From JABMPX01 sp964649795 (lineage in GTDB: Bacteria > Patescibacteriota > Minisyncoccia > Portnoybacterales > UBA2143), in the NCBI GenBank assembly GCA_964649795.1, contig CAZYQY010000005.1:1-39578 (forward strand): 39,578 nucleotides of DNA, in the 5' to 3' direction. Both the position numbers and the translations under genes were made by a program. Of the stretch, positions 7,965 through 15,962 are shown piece by piece (position 1 is the first letter of the stretch; each line of letters begins with the position of its first letter). A model generated the notes under the pieces. The model was not told the DNA's origin, did no database searches, and was given only the letters and a program-made list of their open reading frames with translations.

Positions 7965-9074
7965 ATGAGAATTTTATTTACTGGCGGGGGTACTGGGGGA
8001 CATATCTTTCCCATAATTGCCGTAGCCAGACAATTGAAAAAGAACCAAGAGAATAATTTGGAAATGTTTTTCTTGGGCTCTAATGGATTTGCTAAAAAAC
8101 TTTTAGAAAAAGAAAGAATTAGAGTTAAAATTATTTTGGCTGGTAAATTTAGGCGCTATTTCTCTATCTATAATATTTTGGATTTGTTTAAAGCTCCTTT
8201 GGGTTTTTTGCAATGCTTTTGGCATCTTTTTGTATTGATGCCTGACATTGTTTTTAGCAAAGGCGGATATGGCAGTGTGCCAGTTGTTTTAGTTTCTTGG
8301 ATTTACAGAATCCCTATTTTAATCCATGAATCAGATGTTTTGCCAGGGTTAGCCAATCGTTTTTCAGCTAAATTATCAAGAAAAATTGCTGTTTCTTTTG
8401 CTAAAACAAAAGAATATTTTCCTGATAAAAAAACCACTTTAATAGGCAATCCAATACGTTCGGAAATTATCCAGATTTGTCTTTTACATAATGAAGAAAA
8501 TAAAGAAAAAGCAAAAAATATTTTTAAGATTATTAGCCATAAACCAGTTATTTTTATTCTTGGCGGAAGCCAGGGGGCCGAGAAGATAAATAAATTAGTT
8601 CTTGATAGTTTGCATAAGCTTTTAGAAAGATATGAAATTATTCATCAGTGCGGAATGAAGAATTACAATAATATTTTGCAGAAGATTAGTCAATTGCCGG
8701 TTAATTACCACGTTTTTCCATTTTTAAATGAAGAGCAAATGTCTTTTGCCTATTATTTGTCTAATTTAGTTGTTTCTCGGGCCGGAGCAGGCAGTATTTC
8801 TGAAATTGCTGCTTGCGCAAAGCCAAGTGTTTTAATACCTTTGCCAAAATCAGCTTCTGGCCATCAAAGGAAAAATGCTTTTAGCTATGCCAAGGCAGGA
8901 ACAACTATTGTTTTAGAGCAGCTTAATTTAACGCCTAATCTTTTCTTAAATGAGATTAATAAGATTTTAGATAATCCTGAATTAGCCCAAAAAATGTCTG
9001 ATAATGCAAAGGAGTTTTCTCGTCCAGAAGCAGCCCAAAGAATCGCACAAGAAATAATTGAAATGGGAAGATAA
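7965..9074 (+). CDS. murG: UDP-GlcNAc--lipid I N-acetylglucosaminyltransferase
   Basis: GT28 enzyme that converts lipid I to lipid II on the inner face of the membrane. The N-terminal glycine-rich loop is MRILFTGGGTGGHIFP. Other family motifs are DIVFSKGGYGSVPV, PILIHESDVLPGLANR, the second-domain loop FILGGSQGAEKIN, and the UDP-GlcNAc site VVSRAGAGSISEIAA followed by LIPLPKSASGHQRKNA. The length of 369 residues is normal. It completes a mraY-murD-ftsW-murG run; murC, murE, murF and ftsZ are not in this window. gltX starts 4 nt after its stop. Confidence 0.96.
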   Translation: MRILFTGGGTGGHIFPIIAVARQLKKNQENNLEMFFLGSNGFAKKLLEKERIRVKIILAGKFRRYFSIYNILDLFKAPLGFLQCFWHLFVLMPDIVFSKGGYGSVPVVLVSWIYRIPILIHESDVLPGLANRFSAKLSRKIAVSFAKTKEYFPDKKTTLIGNPIRSEIIQICLLHNEENKEKAKNIFKIISHKPVIFILGGSQGAEKINKLVLDSLHKLLERYEIIHQCGMKNYNNILQKISQLPVNYHVFPFLNEEQMSFAYYLSNLVVSRAGAGSISEIAACAKPSVLIPLPKSASGHQRKNAFSYAKAGTTIVLEQLNLTPNLFLNEINKILDNPELAQKMSDNAKEFSRPEAAQRIAQEIIEMGR

Positions 9075-9078
9075 TATT

Positions 9079-10464
9079 ATGAGCAATAATAAACAAATCC
9101 GTGTAAGAATTGCGCCTAGTCCAACCGGCTTATTTCATATTGGCACAGCCAGAACAGCGCTTTTTAATTATTTATTCGCCAAGAATAACAAAGGCAAGTT
9201 TATTTTACGCATTGAAGATACTGACAAAGAAAGATCTGAAAAAAAATATGAAAAAGATATTATAGACAATTTAAAATGGCTAGGTCTTCAATGGGATGAG
9301 GAATACAGACAAAGCCAAAGAATTGATACGTATCAAAAATATCTTAAACAGCTTTTAGATTTAGGCCAGGCATTTTGGTGTAAGCATACAAAAGAAGAAT
9401 TAGACGAAGAAAAGAAAAAGCAAATGGCTCTTAAACAAGCGCCAAGGCATATTTGTAATGGCAAAGGATCTTCTCTAAAAGGGATTATAAGATTCAGATG
9501 TCCGGATAAGAAAATAAAATTTAATGATTTGATTAAAGGCGAATTAGAATTTGATGGAGGATTATTAGGCGACATTAGCATTGCCAAAGATGAACAAACA
9601 CCCCTTTATAATTTCGCCGCTTCTATAGATGACACTGAAATGAAAATGAGCCATATTATTAGGGGAGAGGACCATATTTCTAACACGCCCAAGCAAATTT
9701 TCATTCTTGAAGCGCTTGGATTAAAACATCCGCAATACGCTCATCTGCCTCTGACATTAGGGACAGATAAAACAAAATTAAGCAAAAGGCATGGAACAGT
9801 TTCAGTTAGCAGATATAAAAAAGAAGGGTATTTGCCAGAAGCCCTAATAAATTTTATGGTTTTTCTTGGCTGGCATCCTGGCAGCGAAAAAGAAATTTTC
9901 TCTTTAAAAGAATTAGAAAAGGAATTTTCCTTGGAGAAAATAAATAAATCCAATGCTATTTTCAATATTGATAAACTTAATTGGTATAATGGCTACTATA
10001 TTAGAAAAATGAATTTGGATAAATTAACTAAATTATGCCTGCCTTATTTACCGAAAAATAACAACTTTGAATATACAAAAAAAGCAGTTTCTTTAGAACA
10101 AGAACGACTAAAGAAATTATCTGAAATAGGGGATTTAACTGAATTCTTTTTTCTGGATAAATTAGATTATAAACCAGAATTGCTGATTTGGAAGAAAATG
10201 ACTTTAAAACAAGTTAAAAATAATTTAGAGATATTAAAAGAAAAATTGTCTAAAATGACCAAATTTGACCAGAAAACTCTTAAGAGAGCATTGATGCCTC
10301 TAACTAAGAAATATGGCGTTGGAGAGCTTCTGTGGCCTCTAAGAGTGGCTTTATCAGGCCAAAAAGCATCTCCTGGACCTTTTGAAATAATGGAAGTTTT
10401 GGGCAAAGAAAAAACATTAAAGAGAATTAAAGAGGCGATTAATAATGAAATCCAGAATATATAA
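9079..10464 (+). CDS. gltX: Glutamate--tRNA ligase
   Basis: Class I synthetase that charges tRNA-Glu, and probably also tRNA-Gln where no GlnRS exists. The HIGH-type motif is in APSPTGLFHIGTARTALFN near residue 10. The fold segment LRIEDTDKERS is present, and the KMSKS-type motif is TKLSKRHGT near residue 235. A helical C-terminal anticodon-binding region follows. The length of about 461 residues is normal. ATG 9079 was chosen over an upstream TTG that overlaps murG. The 3' end overlaps the next gene by 20 nt. Confidence 0.95.
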   Translation: MSNNKQIRVRIAPSPTGLFHIGTARTALFNYLFAKNNKGKFILRIEDTDKERSEKKYEKDIIDNLKWLGLQWDEEYRQSQRIDTYQKYLKQLLDLGQAFWCKHTKEELDEEKKKQMALKQAPRHICNGKGSSLKGIIRFRCPDKKIKFNDLIKGELEFDGGLLGDISIAKDEQTPLYNFAASIDDTEMKMSHIIRGEDHISNTPKQIFILEALGLKHPQYAHLPLTLGTDKTKLSKRHGTVSVSRYKKEGYLPEALINFMVFLGWHPGSEKEIFSLKELEKEFSLEKINKSNAIFNIDKLNWYNGYYIRKMNLDKLTKLCLPYLPKNNNFEYTKKAVSLEQERLKKLSEIGDLTEFFFLDKLDYKPELLIWKKMTLKQVKNNLEILKEKLSKMTKFDQKTLKRALMPLTKKYGVGELLWPLRVALSGQKASPGPFEIMEVLGKEKTLKRIKEAINNEIQNI

Positions 10465-11731
10465 AATTGTATTAACTGCGCTTTTAATTTTTCCCTTTAT
10501 TAGCCAAGGCGGTTTGATTGATGACATTAATAAACAAATTGTAGAGCAAGAGTCCAGGCGTATAGAATTAGAAAAAGAGGCCCAAGAATACCAAAATGTG
10601 ATTAACCAAAAACAAGGGGAAATAAGAAGTTTAAATAATCAAGTTGCTATTTTCAATGCTCGGATAAATAAACTGCAAGTAGAAATAAATATTACTGAAG
10701 AGAATATTGACCAAACCGAGCTGGAAATTATATCATTAGAATATGGCATAGAGCAGGCACAAGAAGATATTATCACTCAAAAAGACAATTTAGGAGAAAT
10801 TATTCAGGTGATTGCTGAATTTGACCAAACTAGTCAGGTAGAAATGATTTTGACCAGCGAGGATTTTTCTGACTTTTTTAATCAATTAACTTACTTGGAC
10901 AATCTTCAAAATGGAGTTAAAGAAAAAGTTGACAAGCTTAAATTATTAAAACAAACATTAAATCAAAATAAAGAAAGCAAAGAAGAGAAAAAAGAACGTT
11001 TAGAAGGGTTAAAAGAACAATTAGATAATCAAAAATGGTCTTTGGCTGGACAAAGAAATTCTAGAGCAAATCTCTTGAAATATACTCAAGGGGAAGAAAG
11101 CAAATATCAGCAAATGCTGGCTAATATTGAAACGCAGAAAAGGTCTTTATTGGGCGATATTAATCGTTTGCGTCAGGAAAAGGCAGCTGAATTGGCTCGC
11201 TTAAAAGAATTGCAGGAAAAGCCACCTTCACAATATTGGGCTTCTCTTAATTGGTATTATAAACAAGATGATCCTCGTTGGTCTAATACAACTATTGGCA
11301 TTAGTAATTCTGAACTAGGCGATTATGGATGCGCTATTACTTCAGTAGCCATGATTTTAAAATATCATGGCAATAGCATAACACCTAAACAATTATCTAA
11401 AGAATCAATTTATTCTTGGGATTTAATTTATTGGCCAAAAAAATGGGGGAGTGTCCAATGCATGAATTGCCCGCCTCCCCATGTTTCTTCTTTTGACTGG
11501 TTTAATTTAGACCGTCAATTAGGAGCTGGCTATCCAGTAATAGTTTTTGTTAAGGCAGTTGGACGTGGAGGAGGACATTATGTTGTTATACACCATAAAA
11601 CAGAGGATGGCCGTTATGTTGTACATGATCCGCTTTTTGGTGCTAATATATATTTAGAGTCAACACAGGTTTATATCTCTAACCTATATGAAACTACGAC
11701 TATTTTAGATCAAATGATTATATATCACTAA
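10445..11731 (+). CDS. Exported coiled-coil protein with a C-terminal C39-like peptidase domain
   Basis: A signal peptide (IVLTALLIFPFISQGG) is followed by a long coiled coil at about residues 25-260, rich in Glu, Gln, Lys and Asn, which resembles the helical hairpin of EnvC/NlpD-type cell-wall regulators. The C-terminus is a papain-like C39 domain with Cys in GDYGCAITSVAMI, His in GGGHYVVIHH and Asp in VVHDPLFG. The architecture suggests a secreted enzyme acting on peptidoglycan cross-links or peptides, with the coiled coil as a spacer or docking arm. It overlaps gltX by 20 nt and is 12 nt before another small exported protein. The substrate is unknown. Confidence 0.75.
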   Translation: MKSRIYKIVLTALLIFPFISQGGLIDDINKQIVEQESRRIELEKEAQEYQNVINQKQGEIRSLNNQVAIFNARINKLQVEINITEENIDQTELEIISLEYGIEQAQEDIITQKDNLGEIIQVIAEFDQTSQVEMILTSEDFSDFFNQLTYLDNLQNGVKEKVDKLKLLKQTLNQNKESKEEKKERLEGLKEQLDNQKWSLAGQRNSRANLLKYTQGEESKYQQMLANIETQKRSLLGDINRLRQEKAAELARLKELQEKPPSQYWASLNWYYKQDDPRWSNTTIGISNSELGDYGCAITSVAMILKYHGNSITPKQLSKESIYSWDLIYWPKKWGSVQCMNCPPPHVSSFDWFNLDRQLGAGYPVIVFVKAVGRGGGHYVVIHHKTEDGRYVVHDPLFGANIYLESTQVYISNLYETTTILDQMIIYH

Positions 11732-11743
11732 AAAATATAAATT

Positions 11744-12121
11744 ATGCGTTATATTATAATCTTACTAACAATTTTATTACTCCCGCACTTTGTCTTGGCT
11801 GAAGAAATAGGTTGGACAAGTCAAAAAATAATTGATCCGATGAAACAATTTCTAAAAGGGAAAAATATTAAAGAAGAAAGTCAGGAATTACTTAATAAGG
11901 CGGAAAAAACTATTGAGCAAAAACAAGAAGAAATAGTTGATAAAGCGCAGGAAAAAGTTAAGCAAGAAGTCAAGAAAAGCGCTAAAAATTGGCTTCAAAG
12001 AAAAATAGAATCAACTAAACGGGTCCTGGCTCCCCTAAAAAACAAAATTCAGCAGGGGAGAGGCCTATTAAGAGAACAAGTTTATAGATTTAAAAATTAT
12101 TTAAAAAGTTGGTTAAGATAA
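11744..12121 (+). CDS. Small exported helical protein, unknown function
   Basis: A 125-residue protein with a clear signal peptide (MRYIIILLTILLLPHFVLA, likely cleaved after VLA). The rest is charged and amphipathic, with runs of Lys, Glu and Gln that predict long helices (KAEKTIEQKQEEIVDKAQEK) and a basic C-terminus (FKNYLKSWLR). I recognise no domain. It directly follows the C39-like peptidase gene, so the two exported proteins may work together. Confidence 0.65.
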   Translation: MRYIIILLTILLLPHFVLAEEIGWTSQKIIDPMKQFLKGKNIKEESQELLNKAEKTIEQKQEEIVDKAQEKVKQEVKKSAKNWLQRKIESTKRVLAPLKNKIQQGRGLLREQVYRFKNYLKSWLR

Positions 12122-12392
12122 TAAAATATATATAGTTCATTATTAGGGGATAGGGAACTATCCACAAAATATTATTGACGGCCTTATAGCCGTATATTAT
12201 AGTAGATATTAGTGAGTATAATAACCCTTACACTCATTAAACTAAGTCAAGAGAAAACATTCATGCCATTTTCTAATAATTCTAAACAATCTAAGTCAAT
12301 TATTGATTATATTCCAATGTTTTTAGAATAATGAAAAATATTACTTTTTTATTAGTGCCTTCTGAAAAATATGCGATAGAATTCAAAATTAT
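12122..12392 (+). promoter_or_regulatory. Leader region of the recombinase gene: hairpin, promoter, two tiny ORFs
   Basis: This 271-nt stretch holds a short hairpin (GGATAG-GGAA-CTATCC, about 12149-12164) with no T-run. A good promoter follows: -35 TTGACG at 12175-12180, 17-nt spacer, -10 TATAGT at 12198-12203. Transcription would start near 12210, leaving a leader of roughly 180 nt. The leader carries two tiny overlapping ORFs (12263-12331 and 12331-12396) that end on the recombinase start codon. Confidence 0.55.
12263..12331 (+). CDS. Tiny leader ORF, 22 residues (tentative)
   Basis: ATG 12263 opens a 22-codon frame (MPFSNNSKQSKSIIDYIPMF and two more residues) that ends in TAA 12329-12331. 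Its last base is the A of the next tiny ORF's ATG. It lies about 53 nt after the predicted transcription start. There is no obvious ribosome binding site. It could be a real leader peptide or simply a chance frame; the chained overlaps are the only argument for translation. Confidence 0.25.
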   Translation: MPFSNNSKQSKSIIDYIPMFLE

Positions 12393-12396
12393 ATGA
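12331..12396 (+). CDS. Tiny leader ORF, 21 residues, overlapping the recombinase start (tentative)
   Basis: ATG 12331 sits in the stop of the preceding tiny ORF. This frame encodes MKNITFLLVPSEKYAIEFKI and one more residue, and ends with TGA 12394-12396. That TGA overlaps the recombinase ATG at 12393 (ATGA). Such an overlap usually means translational coupling, so the level of recombinase could depend on translation of this leader. No homology is recognisable. Confidence 0.25.
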   Translation: MKNITFLLVPSEKYAIEFKII

Positions 12397-13337
12397 AAAA
12401 AAATATTCAACTTCCCTATCTTGATGATTTTTTATTAAATCTTCAGACGAACAATTATTCTCAAGAAAGTATTTATAATTATGAACGAGATTTAGAAGTT
12501 TTTCAAAATTTTCTTAAAGAAATAAGAATTAATTTTGATAATGTTGATAAAAAAGTAATGCTTAACTATAAAGCATATTTAAACTCTAGAGATCGGAGAA
12601 CACCAAAGAAAAAAACTGGGCAAAAACAATTAAGCAGTTATTCAATGAATAGGATGCTTTCTGTTCTTCGATCTTATATAAAATTTTTAATTGACTTAGA
12701 TTACAAAGTCCCAATTGCTCCAGAGACTATAAAATTAGTTAAGACTGAAAAAAAGCATCCTCGCGTTTCAGAGTTTAATGAGATAGTTAAACTGATTGAA
12801 TCTCCTACTCAATTGGAAAAAAATAAAATTATTGGATTAAGAAATAGAACTATGCTAGAAATGCTATTTTCTACTGGTATGAGAATTTCTGAATTACTAA
12901 ATTTAAAAAAGGAACAAATTGATAAAACAGGTCGAATTTTTATTATGGGAAAAGGCAAAAAAGAACGCTTTGTCTATCTTACTCCCAGAGCCCAAGAATA
13001 TTTTAAAAATTATCTAATTGTAAGAAATGATAATTTCCCTTATCTTTTTATACCTTATCGGGGCAAAAATATTCAAAGCAAAGATAAAAAAATATCAACA
13101 AATTATTTACAAGGAAAGATTAAAAAGTATCGCGAATTATTAGGTATAAATATCCCTATTTCGGCTCATTCTTTAAGGCACGGTTTTGCAACTTATTTAG
13201 CCGAAAAAGGCGCTAATCCAGCGGCCATACAAATTCTTTTGGGACACGAATCATTAGATACTACAACTCGATATGTTCATGCTTCTGATCATTATGCAGA
13301 AAAAATTCATCGTCAATTCCATCCTTTAAAAAAATAA
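12393..13337 (+). CDS. Tyrosine recombinase, XerC/XerD type
   Basis: A site-specific recombinase of 314 residues. The N-terminal SAM-like core-binding domain is at about residues 8-105 (YLDDFLLNLQ, YSQESIYNYERDLEVF). The catalytic domain has all the expected residues: Arg in FSTGMRISELLNL, Lys in MGKGKKERFVYL, HxxR in AHSLRHGFATYL, His in LLGHESLDTTTRY, and the nucleophile Tyr in that same segment (RYVHA). It is most likely the chromosome-dimer resolvase of this organism, although an integrase role is not excluded. A leader with tiny ORFs precedes it. A RecB-like nuclease follows 27 nt downstream. Confidence 0.9.
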   Translation: MKKNIQLPYLDDFLLNLQTNNYSQESIYNYERDLEVFQNFLKEIRINFDNVDKKVMLNYKAYLNSRDRRTPKKKTGQKQLSSYSMNRMLSVLRSYIKFLIDLDYKVPIAPETIKLVKTEKKHPRVSEFNEIVKLIESPTQLEKNKIIGLRNRTMLEMLFSTGMRISELLNLKKEQIDKTGRIFIMGKGKKERFVYLTPRAQEYFKNYLIVRNDNFPYLFIPYRGKNIQSKDKKISTNYLQGKIKKYRELLGINIPISAHSLRHGFATYLAEKGANPAAIQILLGHESLDTTTRYVHASDHYAEKIHRQFHPLKK

Positions 13338-13364
13338 TTTTGAATGATAAAATAAAATATCATT

Positions 13365-14489
13365 ATGCGAATATCTTATTCTGGACTAGATTCATTTTCT
13401 ATTTGTCCAGCTAAATACAAATTCCAATATATAGATAGAATTAAAACTCCAAAATCAAAAGAAGCAGTTTTTGGTACCTTAATTCATGAATGTTTAAAGA
13501 CGTTCCACGAACCAAGCTTACCAGTTCCATTATCAGAAGATGAACTTTTAAAATATTTTACTGAAAAATGGAATGCTGATATTTATCAAGATAAACAAGA
13601 AGAATCTTTTGCTTTTTATCAAGGAGTTGATATTTTAAAAAAATATTATCTTCAAAACCAAAATGAGAAATTTAATATTATTAATTTGGAAGTATCATTT
13701 CAAATACCTATCTTAGATAATCAAATAACAGGACGAATAGACAGAATTGATAAATTAGATGATGACACTTTTGAAATAATCGATTACAAGACAACGAAAA
13801 GGATGCCTGCTCAAAGTGATGTTGATAATAATTTTCAACTTGCAATTTATTATTTAGGTATTATCAACCGTTGGCCTGTTCTAGAAAAAGAGAATAGACC
13901 AGTTAAACTATCTCTTTACTATTTAAGACATGGAGAAAAGCTTTCTATTATTGGAAACAAAGAAGGAATAAAAGAAACCCAGCAAAAAATACTGGATTTA
14001 ATTAATCGAATAAACAAAAGTAAATTTGATCCTCGCGTTAACCCTCTTTGTGATTGGTGTCAATATCAGAAATATTGTCCCCTTTATAAGCATAAATTTG
14101 TTAGTGAAGAATCCCCTGCTCCTGATGATAAAGAAATTAAAGAAGTAATTAAAGAGTATTTTACAATCAAAGAAAAACAATCAATAGACACTAATCGCAT
14201 CAATGAATTAAAGCAAGTAATTAATAAATATTGTGATAATAAAGAAATCGATCGTGTTTTTGGCAATGAAGGATATATTACTCGCCTGCCACAACAAAGA
14301 TTTGCTTATAATTTTAATAAAATTAAAGAAATTCTTGAGCCAATTAATAAGTGGAATCAAATTTTAACTATTGATAAAGCCAAGTTTAAAAAAGTAATTG
14401 ATTCTTTGCCATATGGACTTAGAAAGAAAATAGACCAGACCAAAACATTAGAACGAGAATTTAAGGTTATGACAATGAGCAAAAAGTAA
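13365..14489 (+). CDS. PD-(D/E)XK nuclease, RecB/AddB C-terminal type with Fe-S cysteines
   Basis: A 374-residue protein with the PF12705-like nuclease core. The opening SYSGLDSFSICPAKYKF gives the first cysteine and the AddB-like Tyr. GTLIHECLKTFHE supplies a conserved His. The catalytic residues lie in GRIDRIDKLDDDTFEIIDYKT, where D and the downstream DYK match D...(D/E)xK. Three more cysteines cluster in CDWCQYQKYC, completing a likely 4Fe-4S site as in AddB and Cas4. The remaining C-terminal 130 residues are unassigned. No helicase, CRISPR array or other cas gene is nearby, so it is a solitary nuclease. A second solitary member is at 38165-38935. Confidence 0.8.
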   Translation: MRISYSGLDSFSICPAKYKFQYIDRIKTPKSKEAVFGTLIHECLKTFHEPSLPVPLSEDELLKYFTEKWNADIYQDKQEESFAFYQGVDILKKYYLQNQNEKFNIINLEVSFQIPILDNQITGRIDRIDKLDDDTFEIIDYKTTKRMPAQSDVDNNFQLAIYYLGIINRWPVLEKENRPVKLSLYYLRHGEKLSIIGNKEGIKETQQKILDLINRINKSKFDPRVNPLCDWCQYQKYCPLYKHKFVSEESPAPDDKEIKEVIKEYFTIKEKQSIDTNRINELKQVINKYCDNKEIDRVFGNEGYITRLPQQRFAYNFNKIKEILEPINKWNQILTIDKAKFKKVIDSLPYGLRKKIDQTKTLEREFKVMTMSKK

Positions 14490-14490
14490 T

Positions 14491-14874
14491 TTATGGTTTA
14501 TATTTCTCAAAACTCCCACATCTGATATATCCAGCAGCTTGGGCTTCGGCTTCTGAAGAAAACCAAACTTGATTCTCTTCAGATATTCTTTTAGCAAATG
14601 AACAATCAGGCCAGTGATATTTATTACTATTGATGCTGCCAACAAATGTTCCCTGCTCTTCTGCTTGATCAGTCACTGGCATGGCTTGTTGAATTGAAGC
14701 AGCTTTGGAATTTTGATTTGTGATTGGATTTTGAATAATAACAGATTCAATATCTGCCTGGGGCGCGGTTAATTGACCTGCTCCAAAACTGATTAAGGCG
14801 ATTAAAATAATTCCAATAGTCAAAATTATGTCTGATTCATGTTCATTGACTAAGTTTTTAAAATAGGATAACAT
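14491..14874 (-). CDS. Membrane-anchored protein with Ada-like metal-binding motif
   Basis: A 127-residue protein. One N-terminal transmembrane helix (IILTIGIILIALISFGAGQL) is followed by a disordered linker. The C-terminal block has KYHWPDCSFAKRI and GYIRCGSF. The spacing of Tyr-His, Cys, the Glu/Ala-rich helix and the second Cys matches Ada-type zinc-binding modules (YHxxxC...AxxxGYxxC), which also occur on extracytoplasmic nucleases and lipoproteins. The nuclease part seen in such fusions is missing. It diverges from rpmA with only 11 nt between the two start codons, so its ATG lies inside the rpmA -10 box. Confidence 0.6.
   Translation of the reverse strand: MLSYFKNLVNEHESDIILTIGIILIALISFGAGQLTAPQADIESVIIQNPITNQNSKAASIQQAMPVTDQAEEQGTFVGSINSNKYHWPDCSFAKRISEENQVWFSSEAEAQAAGYIRCGSFEKYKP
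14846..14874 (+). promoter_or_regulatory. rpmA promoter (TTGACT-17-TAACAT) inside the divergent gene
   Basis: A -35 box TTGACT at 14846-14851 and a -10 box TAACAT at 14869-14874 are 17 nt apart. The last three bases of the -10 box are the complement of the neighbouring gene's ATG. The start would fall near 14881, about 5 nt before the rpmA ATG, so this would be another nearly leaderless mRNA. Confidence 0.5.
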
Positions 14875-14885
14875 AATAAATAATT

Positions 14886-15161
14886 ATGTCTAAAACAAAA
14901 TCAGCTGGTTCAACCACTTTGGGCCGCGATTCTCAACCAAAATATCTAGGAGTCAAATTATCTGGGGGGCAAAAAGCCCAACCAGGAAGTATCATTGTCC
15001 GTCAAAGAGGGACAAAATTTTTCCCTGGAAAGAATGTGAGAAAAGGAAAAGATGATACACTTTATGCCATCATTAAAGGTGTAGTTAAATTTACAACGAA
15101 ACGTATTAAGCGCTTTGACAATTCCAGAAGAATCGCCAAAGTAGTCAGCGTAGAACCTTAA
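14886..15161 (+). CDS. rpmA: 50S ribosomal protein L27
   Basis: A 91-residue protein whose flexible N-terminal arm reaches toward the peptidyl transferase centre. The family core is clear: GSTTLGRDSQPKYLGVKLSG, GQKAQPGSIIVRQRGTKF and FPGKNVRKGKDDTLYA. The N-terminus reads MSKTKSAGS in place of the common AHKKGGGS form, with no sign of the cleaved extension found in Firmicutes. rplU is not beside it, unlike the usual rplU-rpmA pair. A strong hairpin terminator follows the stop. Confidence 0.95.
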   Translation: MSKTKSAGSTTLGRDSQPKYLGVKLSGGQKAQPGSIIVRQRGTKFFPGKNVRKGKDDTLYAIIKGVVKFTTKRIKRFDNSRRIAKVVSVEP

Positions 15162-15194
15162 AAAGCGCTAGTCAGATGGCTAGCGCTTTTTTTT
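15160..15194. terminator. Bidirectional intrinsic terminator between rpmA and rplI
   Basis: A perfect 12-bp stem AAAAAGCGCTAG/CTAGCGCTTTTT with an 8-nt loop, followed by more T on the + strand and flanked by A on the other side. It sits between the convergent rpmA and rplI genes and overlaps both stop regions by a couple of bases, so it can serve both. Confidence 0.92.
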
Positions 15195-15666
15195 ATTTCT
15201 CTTCAATAACAATAACTTTAATTTTACTTTCCAAACTATGGGGAAATTCAATTGTTACTTCATATTCCCCTATTTCTTTAATTGGCTCTGTTAATTTAAT
15301 TTGTTCTTTTTTAATTTCAAAATCTTTTGGAATAGTTTCAATAAATGATAAACTCTCTTTTAATTTTTCCACAATTTGACTATCTGTAACTGCTCCAAAA
15401 AGATTGCCCTCTTCGTTTATTTTTACTGATATTTCCAATTCTAACCCGTCTATTTGACTAGCTATCCCTTGGAAAAGAGCTAATTCTTTTTCAGCTTTTT
15501 CTGCGTCAATTTTCTTTTGTCCTTCTGCTTTAATTATTTCTGATTCAGTTGCTAAAATAGCCATTTGCTTAGGAATTAAAAAATTACGAGCATAACCATC
15601 AGCCACTTTTTTGATCTCGCCTTTTTTCCCTAAATCTTCTATGTCTTTAAGTAAAATCACTTTCAT
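15193..15666 (-). CDS. rplI: 50S ribosomal protein L9
   Basis: A 157-residue two-domain protein joined by a long helix. The N-terminal rRNA-binding domain is very clear (MKVILLKDIEDLGKKGEIKK, GYARNFLIPKQMA). The linker helix is at about residues 42-75 and the C-terminal domain at 80-150 (GNLFGAVTDSQI, IKEIGEYEVTIEF). From memory, L9 is missing from some CPR groups such as Microgenomates, so its presence is weak evidence for a Parcubacteria-type host. Confidence 0.96.
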   Translation of the reverse strand: MKVILLKDIEDLGKKGEIKKVADGYARNFLIPKQMAILATESEIIKAEGQKKIDAEKAEKELALFQGIASQIDGLELEISVKINEEGNLFGAVTDSQIVEKLKESLSFIETIPKDFEIKKEQIKLTEPIKEIGEYEVTIEFPHSLESKIKVIVIEEK

Positions 15667-15683
15667 ATTGATAAATTAAACTT

Positions 15684-15959
15684 TTAATATTTTATACTAA
15701 AATTTTCAAATTGACCAGTTGCTTGTTGCCACTCAATATCTATTTTATCTACCTTAGATAGTATAGGTCCATTATAACACCATTCAATTAATTCTTCCAA
15801 TTTTTCTTTGTTTCCTTCAGCTAATACCTTCACTGTTCTATCTGAATCATTGCTCACCCAGCCAATTAAACCTAATTTACTCGCTTTTCTTCTGGTTGAG
15901 TCGCGAAAAAAAACTCCCTGAACCCGCCCATGAATTTTAAGAATCAATCTTTTGTTCAT
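15684..15959 (-). CDS. Acylphosphatase
   Basis: A 91-residue protein, the normal length for this family. It hydrolyses acyl phosphates. The signature HGRVQGVFFRDSTRRKA contains the catalytic Arg, and GLIGWVSNDSDRTVKVLAEG holds the catalytic Asn. It lies 3 nt after the S41 protease stop and just before rplI, all on the minus strand, so the three are likely co-transcribed. Confidence 0.93.
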   Translation of the reverse strand: MNKRLILKIHGRVQGVFFRDSTRRKASKLGLIGWVSNDSDRTVKVLAEGNKEKLEELIEWCYNGPILSKVDKIDIEWQQATGQFENFSIKY

Positions 15960-15962
15960 TAT

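Noticed and set aside
13365..14489. Cas4 or CRISPR adaptation module
   Set aside because: The RecB-like nucleases here and at 38165-38935 share the Cas4 fold signals, but there is no repeat-spacer array and no other cas gene in the window.
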